Assembly: GCA_016788295.1 (NCBI GenBank)
Contig: JAEUSY010000038.1
Coordinates: forward strand, 1 to 64,000
Origin: Flavobacteriales bacterium
GTDB taxonomy: Bacteria; Bacteroidota; Bacteroidia; Flavobacteriales_F; PHOS-HE28
Length of the DNA stretch: 64,000 bases
Reading direction: 5' to 3'
Part shown: positions 31,992-40,698 of the stretch, piece after piece
How the letters are laid out: every line of letters begins with the position of its first letter
How positions within the stretch are numbered: position 1 is the first letter of the stretch
Notes under the pieces: generated by a model
Seen by the model: the letters and a program-made list of their open reading frames with translations, nothing else
Databases searched by the model: none
What the model was told of the DNA's origin: nothing
Made by a program: the position numbers and the translations under genes

Positions 31992-33839
31992 TCAGTCCAC
32001 CCGCTCCACCTTCTGCATCACATCGCCTACCTGTAGCCGCCACACTACATCCATGCCCTCCACCACTTCGCCGAATCGTGTGTAACGGCCATCGAGGTGC
32101 GGCGTGGCCACGTGGGTGATGAAGAATTGGCAGCTCTCCGTATCCCTTCCCGCCGAGGCCAGGCCGACCGATCCCGCACTGAAGGGCGTGCGACCGATCT
32201 CCGTGCGCAACGTCCACGGCATGCCGCCGTAGCCATCGCCGCGTGGGCAACCGCCCTGCACCACGAAGTTGGGCACCATGCGGTGGAAGGCCTTGCCGTT
32301 GTAGTAGCCCGCAGTGACCAAGGAGTCGAAGACAAGGCTGCTGCCGGGGCAATCGTTGACATCGGTGGAGAGAATGATGGTGCCCTTGTCGGTAGTGATG
32401 CGGTAGCGCTGGCCTTGTTTCAAGGCCCTCAACTTGGTGGGATCGATGGGGTGATTGAAAGAAGGTACGCTGTGCATGGGTGTGGGTATGGTACGTCCAT
32501 CGCGCTTCGCAGCCAGGCCCTCGATGAGCTGGACCGCCTCCAAGTCGCGTATGGGATGCAGTGATGCAGCGGCCTTCTGCTGCACTTCCGCGGGGAACAG
32601 GACCGCAAGCTGGTCTGCCGGAGAGAAGGCCAACTGCTCTGCGGCCGCACAAATGAGACCGGCATCATTACATGCGAAGACCCGATGCCAGAAGGGTGCA
32701 GCCTCCCGTAGTTGCATATCGAACGAAATGGCCCGGGGCATCCTCATGTGCATGGCCGTGCGCTGCGCCAGAACACCGAATGCCGCTTGGCGCTCCACCG
32801 CAGGACGTTCACTGTAGAGAATGGCCTCGAGCTCGGTATCGCTCAATGCCTCTTCCAAAGAACCAAGGCCTCGTATGCGTAATGCTTCCTGGTAAGGATC
32901 GGCATAACGCACCTTGCACAACGAGTCCACCATGGCTTTCACGGCTTTTCGATCCCCAGCAAGCACCGCTGGTGGAAGCGCTTGTCCAGCAAGGACCTCC
33001 AACCAACGCAATGCTTCTTGCGACGAGGTGGGTGTGCGTTCTGCCAGCACGCCGTGCACGGCTGCGCGGAACGCAGGATCAGCATCCTTGCTCCAGGCCA
33101 ACAGCGCATCGTTGGGCAGGCCCTGTGGGGTGTGACCCAGCGATTGCAACGCTGCGATCCGCTCCATGGCCACAACACCCGGGCGCGCGGCATTGCGCAG
33201 CATTCGCTCTGCGGTCGCTCCCCTCGCCTTCACCAAGGCACGCAACAGGTAGGCGCGCACTTCGGGCGCCTTCTCCTGCTCCAAGGCCCGGAAAAGCAGT
33301 GCGCTGTCAGCGTTCACCACAGGTTGCGGCAACCGGCGCAGGGCATCGGCGGCGCGTACACGGTCCTGGCCACTACTGCGTTCGAGGTAATGCACGGCCG
33401 TGGGCATATCCTTCAACATACCGTTACGCAGCACCGCTACCAGCGATGCGCTCACGAAGGCTCGCTGGACAAGGGTATCACGCTCGATCAATGAGGCCTC
33501 GGCCAATTGCTGCACGGCCGCACTATCCGCAACAAGGCCCAACGCGAATACCACCTGTCGGCGGACCGACGGATCAGGGTCGCTCAATGAACCGAGCAAA
33601 CACGGCAACCCAAGCTTATCCTGCACGCTTGCGAAGGCCAGGGCAGCGGCCTCGCGAACAGTGGCCGAAGTGTCCTCCAGTAACGCACACAACGCATCGG
33701 TATCTCGATGTTCCTGTGCATCCAGCACGGGCCCCAAACGCTCATCAGCCCAGCGGTTGGGCGGTGGTGGGGGAGCGTCTTTCGCGGACTCACAGCCGAT
33801 CAGCAATAGACACGCAAGTGCAATGATGGACCTTACCAT
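31992..33839 (-). CDS. HEAT-repeat lipoprotein fused to a cyclophilin-type peptidyl-prolyl isomerase
   Basis: A 615-residue protein with lipoprotein signal (MVRSIIALACLLLIGCESA). Residues about 40-430 are HEAT-like alpha repeats (DTSATVREAAALAFASVQD, DPDPSVRRQVVFALGLVAD, DADPAFRAAVHGVLAER). Residues about 460-612 form a cyclophilin domain (FHRMVPNFVVQGGCPRGDG, CQFFITHVATPHLDGRYTRF, GEVVEGMDVV). It would be an envelope-anchored proline isomerase whose HEAT solenoid may hold clients. The combination is known in Bacteroidota but uncommon elsewhere. Confidence 0.85.
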   Translation of the reverse strand: MVRSIIALACLLLIGCESAKDAPPPPPNRWADERLGPVLDAQEHRDTDALCALLEDTSATVREAAALAFASVQDKLGLPCLLGSLSDPDPSVRRQVVFALGLVADSAAVQQLAEASLIERDTLVQRAFVSASLVAVLRNGMLKDMPTAVHYLERSSGQDRVRAADALRRLPQPVVNADSALLFRALEQEKAPEVRAYLLRALVKARGATAERMLRNAARPGVVAMERIAALQSLGHTPQGLPNDALLAWSKDADPAFRAAVHGVLAERTPTSSQEALRWLEVLAGQALPPAVLAGDRKAVKAMVDSLCKVRYADPYQEALRIRGLGSLEEALSDTELEAILYSERPAVERQAAFGVLAQRTAMHMRMPRAISFDMQLREAAPFWHRVFACNDAGLICAAAEQLAFSPADQLAVLFPAEVQQKAAASLHPIRDLEAVQLIEGLAAKRDGRTIPTPMHSVPSFNHPIDPTKLRALKQGQRYRITTDKGTIILSTDVNDCPGSSLVFDSLVTAGYYNGKAFHRMVPNFVVQGGCPRGDGYGGMPWTLRTEIGRTPFSAGSVGLASAGRDTESCQFFITHVATPHLDGRYTRFGEVVEGMDVVWRLQVGDVMQKVERVD

Positions 33840-33913
33840 GGTGCACGAAGATCGCGACTAACGCGCCTTCCGCCCCGGGGTCATGCCAACGTCATTCCCG
33901 GGTTCCTCCGCCC

Positions 33914-33942
33914 TTGCAGGCCGGGTGCACCGGGTATCTTCG
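33914..33942 (+). promoter_or_regulatory. Promoter (TTG - 18 nt - TATCTTCG) of the M28 peptidase gene
   Basis: TTG at 33914-33916, an 18-nt spacer and TATCTTCG at 33935-33942 match the TTG/TAnnTTTG Bacteroidota promoter layout with one change. The box ends only 7 nt before the ATG at 33950, implying a very short or absent leader. Confidence 0.5.
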
Positions 33943-33949
33943 CGCCGCC

Positions 33950-35626
33950 ATGAAACCTACGTCCCGCCTGCTTTCCGCCCTGTTCCTCGGCGCCCCGTTG
34001 CTGTTGTCGGCCCAATTACAGTCCGACGCCGATTCGCGCGACCAGATGAAGTACGACGTGAAGTACCTCGCAAGCGACCTGCTCGAAGGCCGCGAAGCGG
34101 GTACGGCCGGTGAGCGCCTGGCCGTGGAGTACATCGCCGCCAAGTTCGGCAACGTGGGACTGATGCCCTATGGGGACAATGCAGGCTACGTGCAGGCATT
34201 CACCTTCAACGCCGAACCTGTGCGCGGTGCAGCCAACACCATGCAACTGGGCCGCAAGAAACTGAAGCTCGATGACCAGTGGTTCCCCATGGCCTTCTCG
34301 GGCAGTGGCCAGGCAAAGGGCAAGATCATGAAGCTCGGTTACGGCATCAACGCGCCCGACCTGAAGTTGGACGACTACGCGGACGTCACCGACTTGAAGG
34401 ACCGTATCGTGGCCTTCTCCATCAGCTCGCCCGATGGGATCCATCCGCACAGCAAGTACCTGGCTTACCATGATCTGCAGGCCCGTGCCCAAAAGGCCGC
34501 CGACATGGGTGCCTCGGCGGTGCTTTTCTACAACGACGACCCTACGGCCACCGTACCCGAGGCCAAGCTTTCGCCCAAAGTGAAGCCCATCAGCATCCCC
34601 GTGGTGTTCCTTACCGGTGATCAGTACGAAGCACTTGTGGTGGACAACAACCCCTGCGTGATCGGGGTGGACATCGTGCGCGAACAACGCACCGGACACA
34701 ACGTGGTGGGCTTGCTGGACAACGGCGCCCAGAACGTGGTGGTGATCGGCGCGCACTTGGACCACTTGGGCTGGGGGGATGAGGGATCGCTACATCGCGG
34801 CGAGAAGGCCATCCACAACGGGGCCGACGACAATGCCAGCGGAGTGGCTGTGCTACTTCAACTGGCGCGCGACCTGGCCGAAATGGACCACACCCGGGCC
34901 AACGACTACCTCTTCATTGCATTCAGCGGCGAGGAGAAAGGCCTGTACGGGTCCAACTACTGGACCAAGCACCCCACGCTGCCCATCGCGGAGCTCAACT
35001 ACATGATCAACTTGGACATGGTGGGCCGCCTGGACAGCACCGGCGCCATCGGCATCAACGGCGTGGGCACCTCACCTGCCTGGGAAGAAGTCCAGCGCGT
35101 GCTCGTGGGCGACCTGAAAGTGAAGACCACCAGCAGCGGCATCGGCCCGAGCGACCACACGAGCTTCTACCTGCAAGACGTGCCCGCCATCCACTTCTTC
35201 ACCGGCACGCATGCCGACTACCACAAGCCCAGCGACGACGAGGAGAAGATCAACTACGACGGCATGCTGCGTATTGCGCGCTACATCGAATCGCTGATCG
35301 CCACGCTGAACGACGATGGCAAGCTCACCTTCACCAAGACCGAGGAGGTGAACACCGAGAACACACCGCGTTTCAAGGTGACGCTGGGCGTGGTGCCCGA
35401 CTACCTGTATGACGGCAAGGGCATGCGCATTGATGGCGTTACCGAAGGCAAGCCCGCCGCCAACGCCGGTCTGCGCAAGGGCGATGTGGTGACCGGTATC
35501 GGTGCCGTGGAAGTGACCGACATGATGGGCTATATGAAAGCCTTGGGGCAGTTCAACAAAGGCGACAAAGCACCGGTGAAGGTGCTGCGTGATGGCAAGG
35601 AGATGGCGGTGGAGGTCACGTTCTGA
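33950..35626 (+). CDS. M28 family zinc aminopeptidase with PA and PDZ domains
   Basis: A 558-residue secreted peptidase. Signal peptide (MKPTSRLLSALFLGAPLLLSA); PA-type insert domain at about 110-240 (KDRIVAFSISSPDGI, AQKAADMGASAVLFYNDD); M28 core with ligands in VIGAHLDHLGWGDE, HNGADDNASGVAVL, AFSGEEKGLYGSNYW, NLDMVGRLD and THADYHKPSDD; C-terminal PDZ (GVTEGKPAANAGLRKGDVVT). It is predicted to trim peptides in the periplasm or outside the cell. The start was chosen at the signal peptide; an upstream in-frame ATG at 33914 coincides with the promoter. Confidence 0.92.
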   Translation: MKPTSRLLSALFLGAPLLLSAQLQSDADSRDQMKYDVKYLASDLLEGREAGTAGERLAVEYIAAKFGNVGLMPYGDNAGYVQAFTFNAEPVRGAANTMQLGRKKLKLDDQWFPMAFSGSGQAKGKIMKLGYGINAPDLKLDDYADVTDLKDRIVAFSISSPDGIHPHSKYLAYHDLQARAQKAADMGASAVLFYNDDPTATVPEAKLSPKVKPISIPVVFLTGDQYEALVVDNNPCVIGVDIVREQRTGHNVVGLLDNGAQNVVVIGAHLDHLGWGDEGSLHRGEKAIHNGADDNASGVAVLLQLARDLAEMDHTRANDYLFIAFSGEEKGLYGSNYWTKHPTLPIAELNYMINLDMVGRLDSTGAIGINGVGTSPAWEEVQRVLVGDLKVKTTSSGIGPSDHTSFYLQDVPAIHFFTGTHADYHKPSDDEEKINYDGMLRIARYIESLIATLNDDGKLTFTKTEEVNTENTPRFKVTLGVVPDYLYDGKGMRIDGVTEGKPAANAGLRKGDVVTGIGAVEVTDMMGYMKALGQFNKGDKAPVKVLRDGKEMAVEVTF

Positions 35627-35668
35627 TCGCGCACAATTCAGGGCAATTGCAACCGAGCCGCCGGCACC

Positions 35669-35687
35669 GTCGACCCTCCGGGTCGAC
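35669..35687. terminator. Hairpin between M28 peptidase and gpsA
   Basis: GTCGACCC, TCC, GGGTCGAC forms a perfect 8-bp stem in the 114-bp gap. There is no T run downstream; it may be a terminator or a dispersed palindromic repeat. Confidence 0.4.
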
Positions 35688-35740
35688 GCTACAGGTGCAT
35701 CGATCCACCGAGTAACGTGTAACCCCGATCTTCGCCAACG

Positions 35741-36739
35741 ATGTCCAATGCACAACGCATCGCCGTCATCGGCGCCGGTAGCTGGGGCACCGCCCTGGTG
35801 AAGCTCCTTTCGTCCAACAACGAACGCGTGGGTTGGTGGGTACGCCGCACGGCCACCATCGACCACATCCGCAAATACGGTCACAACCCGGATTACATCA
35901 GTGCCGCGCAGTTCGAGGTGGAAAGGCTGGCCATGGACAGCGACATCCACGCCGTGGTGCGCGATGCCGATGTGCTGGTCATCGCCGTGCCCAGCGCCTT
36001 CCTGAAGGCCACCATGGAACAGCTGGACCCCGCCGAACTGAAGGGCAAGACCGTGTTCAGTGCCGTGAAAGGCATTGTGCCGGAGACCAACCAGATCGTG
36101 GGCGAATACCTCTTCCAGCACTGGGGCGTGGCCGAGAACGACTTCGGTGTGATCTGCGGACCCTGCCACGCTGAAGAAGTGGCCATGGAGCGCCTCAGCT
36201 ACCTCACTATCGCCTGCCAACACCGCGCCAAGGCAGAGGCCATGGGCCAGGCGCTGAACGGGCGCTTCATGAAGACCTCGCTGAGCGACGACATCTACGG
36301 TACCGAGTACGCCGCCATCCTGAAGAACGTGATCGCGGTGTGCGCCGGCATCACCGTGGGCCTCGGCTATGGCGACAACTTCCGCGCGGTGCTGGTGAGC
36401 CGTGCCATCCAGGAGATCGAACGTTTCGTTACGGCCGTTCACCCCATTGCCCGCGACATCAACGAGCCCGCCTACCTCGGCGACCTGCTGGTGACCGCCT
36501 ACTCCACCTTCAGTCGCAACCGCGAGTTCGGCAACATGGTGGGCAAGGGCTACAGTGTGCGCGCCGCACAGCTGGAGATGAACATGGTGGCCGAGGGCTA
36601 CTACGCCGTGAAGTGCGTGCACGAGATCAACGCCAAGCTCGGCGTGGACATGCCCATCACCGAGACCACCTACCGGATCCTCTACGAGAAGATGGCGCCC
36701 ATGATGGAGATGCGCCTGCTCAGCGATCGGCTGGCGTAG
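35741..36739 (+). CDS. gpsA: NAD(P)H-dependent glycerol-3-phosphate dehydrogenase
   Basis: A 332-residue enzyme that reduces dihydroxyacetone phosphate to sn-glycerol-3-phosphate for phospholipid synthesis. It has the N-terminal dinucleotide-binding motif IAVIGAGSWGTALVKLL, the conserved SAVKGIVPETNQIV and ICGPCHAEEVA, and the catalytic Lys in YAAILKNVIAVCAGITVGLG. The substrate-binding tail SRAIQEIERF and KGYSVRAAQLEMNMVAEGYY are present. Length is normal. It is convergent with the LysE-family gene. Confidence 0.94.
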   Translation: MSNAQRIAVIGAGSWGTALVKLLSSNNERVGWWVRRTATIDHIRKYGHNPDYISAAQFEVERLAMDSDIHAVVRDADVLVIAVPSAFLKATMEQLDPAELKGKTVFSAVKGIVPETNQIVGEYLFQHWGVAENDFGVICGPCHAEEVAMERLSYLTIACQHRAKAEAMGQALNGRFMKTSLSDDIYGTEYAAILKNVIAVCAGITVGLGYGDNFRAVLVSRAIQEIERFVTAVHPIARDINEPAYLGDLLVTAYSTFSRNREFGNMVGKGYSVRAAQLEMNMVAEGYYAVKCVHEINAKLGVDMPITETTYRILYEKMAPMMEMRLLSDRLA

Positions 36740-36746
36740 ACGCCGC

Positions 36747-37376
36747 TCACGGCACCCACCCCATCGCACGCATCATACCATAGCCACCCGCCGCCAACAG
36801 CAGGCAACCAATACTGCGGAACAGGGTGCGTAACCCTGTTGGCGACAGCTTCTCCTGCGCCTTTACGCCAAGGCGTACCAGGATCATGAGCAGGATGATG
36901 GCGCCCGTGAAAGCGCCGAGGGCGAAGGCCAGCAGGTGTACCAGGGCGTCGCTTGTCATGTTGAACGAAACGAGCATCAGCTTCACGCCACACCAGAAGA
37001 GCAGCAGTTGCGGGTTGGCCATACCCAACAGCACACCACGCCGCAGGTCGCCGGTCAGCTTGTCCTCGCCGGGCGCAGCTGGCCTAGGATAAAAGATGAA
37101 CACGAAGTAGATGCCCAGCACCAGCAGGATGGTGGACACGATGATGGTGATGCCCGTGGCGCCGATGCCCAACTGTTCCACCAGCCAACCCGCGCCGAAG
37201 AAGGCCACGCCCGCGTAGATGAACTCGGGGATGGAGCCACCCACCGCCATGCGCCGCCCTGCATGTCGGCCCCACTTAATGGTATGCGCCAGCACGGCCG
37301 TGTTGACCACGCCGGCCTGCAACGAGCCGATGAAACTTGCCACCGTGGCGGCCAAAAAGAAGAGCAGCGTATCCAC
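36747..37376 (-). CDS. LysE-family transporter
   Basis: A membrane protein of about 209 residues with six predicted helices, opening VDTLLFFLAATVASFIGSLQ, with AGVVNTAVL following, the LysE/RhtB family start. Later segments include GITIIVSTILLVLGIYFVFI, GVLLGMANPQLLLFWCGVKL and FALGAFTGAIILLMILVRLG. Export of amino acids or other small molecules is inferred. I prefer the GTG at 37376. An ATG at 37415 would add 13 residues of poor quality and overlap the divergent gene that starts at 37405. Confidence 0.75.
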   Translation of the reverse strand: MDTLLFFLAATVASFIGSLQAGVVNTAVLAHTIKWGRHAGRRMAVGGSIPEFIYAGVAFFGAGWLVEQLGIGATGITIIVSTILLVLGIYFVFIFYPRPAAPGEDKLTGDLRRGVLLGMANPQLLLFWCGVKLMLVSFNMTSDALVHLLAFALGAFTGAIILLMILVRLGVKAQEKLSPTGLRTLFRSIGCLLLAAGGYGMMRAMGWVP

Positions 37377-37404
37377 CTTTGCGCAAAGTAGCCGCTTCTC
37401 CGCA

Positions 37405-37641
37405 ATGGGACTCATCCGCCTTCACTGGGATTTTTTCGGTCCCGATTCCGTGACCACCGCCGAGCACTTCCTGCATCACGTGGACGAGTTCTGCAAGCGG
37501 GAGAACATCAGCGGCCACCGGCACTGGGTGGTGCCGCAAACGGTGCGCACCACCGCCATTGTGGAGTGCGACGAGCAGTACCTGAAGCCACTGCGCGATG
37601 CCTTGCGGCCCGTGCGCGGTGAGCGTGTGTTAGCGGAGTAG
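37405..37641 (+). CDS. Conserved small Bacteroidota protein, unknown function
   Basis: A 78-residue protein starting MGLIRLHWDFFGPDSVTTAE, followed by HFLHHVDEFCKRENI, HRHWVVPQTVRTTAIVECDE and a short Arg-rich end. It is soluble, histidine-rich and without signal peptide. I recall similar short proteins in Bacteroidota genomes but know no function. It is divergent from the LysE-family gene and convergent with the T9SS protein 3 bp downstream. Confidence 0.65.
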   Translation: MGLIRLHWDFFGPDSVTTAEHFLHHVDEFCKRENISGHRHWVVPQTVRTTAIVECDEQYLKPLRDALRPVRGERVLAE

Positions 37642-37644
37642 CGC

Positions 37645-39240
37645 TCAGCGGACGATGCGCACCGAGCTACGCTGACCACCGGCCAGCATCTCAACAACGT
37701 AGGCACCGGACGCCAATCCCTTCGTATCGCTGTGCAGGCGCTGTGGTCCGGCAGGCATGCGTGCCGACATCAGCTTGCGCACCAAGCGACCATTGCTGTC
37801 CAGCAGGTTCACTTCCACCTCGCCGGCCACAGGCACATCCACTTCGGTCACCAGCTGATCGGCATTCGCGAACCAAGCGCGCAGTGGCACATTCGTATTA
37901 CCCGTGACAGCAACTCCCGTGGTCACATCGCGCACCAGAAGCACCCTGAAAAGCCGCGTGGAGGCATCGCTCTGGGTGCCGGTGTTGATGAAAAAGATGT
38001 TGGCCGCACTGCTCTGGATGCCACCCACGATATGGCCAGCAAGCACCGTGTCGGCGGTCAGTTGGTCCAGGTCGATGACACCAACGTAGGTCGTTGGCAC
38101 ATCGGGGTGAACGATGAACTCGGCACTGGACCCCAGCAGCGCGGGCATGGTGCCAATGGCCGTCTCCGTCATGCTGCCGTTCGTCGCGCGCTCAACCTTG
38201 CTGATGGTGTTCACAAAAGGCACGTTGGGGTCGTCCCACAACTGGCCCTCGGCATCAAAGTAGTACTGCCCGATGCCTCCGAAGAAGATCGTGCTCATAC
38301 GCTGCTCTTGTGCGGACCACGCCGGCATGTGTGCCGTGTGGTATTGGTTAAGCAACTGCTCGAAACCGGGCACCACCGTATAGCCCTCGGGAGTAATGTC
38401 CACCGTGTTCAACCAGGGGATGTCGCTGGCATACTGGAACACACCTGTGAACGCGGTGAACCCAAGCTCACCGCCGGGGAAAACCTGAGGGACCAGGTTG
38501 TAATCGCGGCGATGCAGGTTCACCGTGTCCACGGTCTCGGCGTAGTCGGTGATGCTGATCGTGGTGCCATCATCGGTGATGTGGAAGCGACGGATGGCGT
38601 TGGTGTACTCTTGAACGAAGCCCGGGCCGAAGTCGGGGCCCTGTGGATTGTAACGCCCCATGAAACGCTGTCCGCCCACCAGGTAGAACTCATCGTTCAA
38701 CAGGCCCAAGTAGCCGCCGGTGACCGCCATGCGCGCATCATTGATCTGCCGGAAGTGCGGGGCCAACGCTCCTCCGGTCTTGATCGCGGCAATGGCACCT
38801 GGCACATCAACGGCTGTGAGCTTGCTGTGCGTGATGTGGTCGTTCGCCGTGGGCGAGAACCCGTAGCCGCCAATGATGTAGAGCGTATTGCCCCGCACCT
38901 CGAACTCCATGTTCGTGCATTGCAGCTGTTCGAAGATCGCGGTGGGCAGCGTGGAGATGCTCGCGCTCCATACCTGCGCAGTGGCGGGGTTCACCACGTA
39001 TGCACTGGTGTTGTTGTCCGCAGCGAGGAAAGCCGCAAAGGGTTGCCTGCGGTGCAAGCCGTCCGTGCGACCGCCGATCAGCAACCACTCGCCCTCATTC
39101 TGCGCCCAAGCGAACGACTGGATGCCGGGCATATTGGGGATGGTGACCTCCTGCAACACCACGCGCCGGTCGCCCAAGTGCTGGGCTCCAAGGGTAAAGG
39201 GAAGGGCGCACAGGAACAGGCTGAGCGTACGGAACTTCAT
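37645..39240 (-). CDS. Secreted propeller-like protein with T9SS C-terminal sorting domain
   Basis: About 531 residues from the ATG at 39240 (MKFRTLSLFLCALPFTLGAQ, a signal peptide). The body has Kelch-like motifs (EGEWLLIGGRTDGLHRR, NTLYIIGGYGFS, NDEFYLVGGQRFMGRYNP, STIFFGGIGQYYF). The C-terminus (VNLLDSNGRLVRKLMSARM, AGPQRLHSD, GAYVVEMLAGG, VRIVR) is a type A sorting domain for T9SS. Predicted to be surface-exposed; ligand unknown. A longer start at 39264 adds eight residues before the signal peptide. Confidence 0.8.
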   Translation of the reverse strand: MKFRTLSLFLCALPFTLGAQHLGDRRVVLQEVTIPNMPGIQSFAWAQNEGEWLLIGGRTDGLHRRQPFAAFLAADNNTSAYVVNPATAQVWSASISTLPTAIFEQLQCTNMEFEVRGNTLYIIGGYGFSPTANDHITHSKLTAVDVPGAIAAIKTGGALAPHFRQINDARMAVTGGYLGLLNDEFYLVGGQRFMGRYNPQGPDFGPGFVQEYTNAIRRFHITDDGTTISITDYAETVDTVNLHRRDYNLVPQVFPGGELGFTAFTGVFQYASDIPWLNTVDITPEGYTVVPGFEQLLNQYHTAHMPAWSAQEQRMSTIFFGGIGQYYFDAEGQLWDDPNVPFVNTISKVERATNGSMTETAIGTMPALLGSSAEFIVHPDVPTTYVGVIDLDQLTADTVLAGHIVGGIQSSAANIFFINTGTQSDASTRLFRVLLVRDVTTGVAVTGNTNVPLRAWFANADQLVTEVDVPVAGEVEVNLLDSNGRLVRKLMSARMPAGPQRLHSDTKGLASGAYVVEMLAGGQRSSVRIVR

Positions 39241-39318
39241 GGTCGTAAGGGTTCGGAAGGTCAAACCTCCGGCTCTTTCACCGCGTGTCCAGTAACTCTT
39301 GTCACATTAGCGCTGATC

Positions 39319-40698
39319 TCACCCCAGCACCCACCGCAGCACGCGCTCCTTCAAGCTCGTGTAGGGTGGCAATTGAATGCCTGGCTCCATGAGCGTGCTG
39401 GCGTGTACCACACCCTTGTGATTCGAGAACAGCTCGAAACTGGCCTTGCCATGGTAACGGCCCATGCCGCTGGTGCCCACCCCACCGAAAGGCATATCGG
39501 GGTGCCCGAAATGAAGCATGCAATGGTTGATGCATCCACCTCCGAAGGCGATGCGTTCCGTGAAGTAGCGCTGTGCCCTACGGTCGCTGCTGAAAACGTA
39601 GGTGGCCAGGGGAAACGGATTGCGCTTAACCATGGCAAGTACCTCCTCCCGCTCAGACCACGGTACCACGGGCATCACTGGACCGAAGACCTCCTCGCGC
39701 ATGGGCGGGGCATCCAAGGGCACGTCCACCAGCACAGTAGGGGCGATGTACCGATCGGATGCATCGTGGGTGCCACCCATCGCCACTTGTCCATGTTGCA
39801 GATAGTCCTTCACCACCTGGAAACGCCGGTCGTTGACCAAGCGCGCGAAATGCGGGCTCTTTTGCGGGTCGCTGCCATAGAAGCGCCTGACATGCTTCGC
39901 CACTGCGGCGATGAAGGGCTCCATCACTTCACGATGCACCAGTACGTGGTCCGTGGCAATGCAGGTCTGCCCGGCATTGAAGTACTTGCTCCAGGCTATT
40001 CGTTGTGCCGCACGGTCAAGGTCCACCTTGCGGTCCACAATGGCGGGGCTCTTGCCACCCAGTTCCAGCGTTATAGGCGTAAGGTGTGGTGCTGCCAAAG
40101 CCATGATCTGCCGACCCACGTTCGGGCTACCCGTAAAGAAGATGTGATCGAAACGGAACGGGGTGATGAGCTGTGGCCCCACCATGCGGCCCGGCCCCTG
40201 CACCACCAGCACATGCTCAGGCGCGAACGCCTCGCCAATGATACGCTCCAGCACCGCCGCTGTGCGGGGCGTCTCATTACTGGGCTTCACCACCACACAG
40301 TTACCCGCGGCAATGGCGCCGACCAATGGCGAAAGCACCAACAACGCCGGGTAGTTCCATGGTGCAATGATCATCACCACGCCCAGTGGCTCGGGTCGCA
40401 CCATGCTGGATGCCACCTGCAAGGCCAGCGGTGTGGGCGGGTGTGCCGGACGCATCCATTCTTTCAGGCCCACCAACGCGTGTGCGATCTCGGCATACAC
40501 CAGACCCACATCGCTCAGGTAGGCCTCGAACCGTGGCTTGCGCATGTCGGCGTGCATCGCTGACAACAGCTCTTCTTCGTGTTTGCGCAGGCTAGCGCGC
40601 AGGCGCTTCAAGGCATCGCGCCGCGCGGCATATGAGCGTGTGGCATCCGTTTCGAAATGGGTGCGCAGGCGGTGCAGCGAAATGAGGGGGGCGTTCAT
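39319..40698 (-). CDS. Aldehyde dehydrogenase (class 3-like)
   Basis: A 459-residue NAD(P)-dependent aldehyde dehydrogenase. It has the cofactor and catalytic motifs MIIAPWNYPALLVLSPLVGA, VVVKPSNETPRTAAVLE, FTGSPNVGRQIM, the catalytic Glu in TLELGGKSPAIVD and the catalytic Cys in YFNAGQTCIATDHVLVH. The short length and FGGVGTSGMGRYHGKASFE ending resemble fatty-aldehyde/class 3 enzymes. The ATG at 40698 overlaps the stop of the DUF3667 gene (ATGA), so it is the last gene of a coupled cluster. Confidence 0.9.
   Translation of the reverse strand: MNAPLISLHRLRTHFETDATRSYAARRDALKRLRASLRKHEEELLSAMHADMRKPRFEAYLSDVGLVYAEIAHALVGLKEWMRPAHPPTPLALQVASSMVRPEPLGVVMIIAPWNYPALLVLSPLVGAIAAGNCVVVKPSNETPRTAAVLERIIGEAFAPEHVLVVQGPGRMVGPQLITPFRFDHIFFTGSPNVGRQIMALAAPHLTPITLELGGKSPAIVDRKVDLDRAAQRIAWSKYFNAGQTCIATDHVLVHREVMEPFIAAVAKHVRRFYGSDPQKSPHFARLVNDRRFQVVKDYLQHGQVAMGGTHDASDRYIAPTVLVDVPLDAPPMREEVFGPVMPVVPWSEREEVLAMVKRNPFPLATYVFSSDRRAQRYFTERIAFGGGCINHCMLHFGHPDMPFGGVGTSGMGRYHGKASFELFSNHKGVVHASTLMEPGIQLPPYTSLKERVLRWVLG

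Noticed and set aside
37732-40563. A 943-codon open frame on the plus strand
   Set aside because: It runs antisense through the T9SS Kelch-like gene and the aldehyde dehydrogenase, is rich in His/Arg/Val without domains, and is the usual shadow of high-GC genes.
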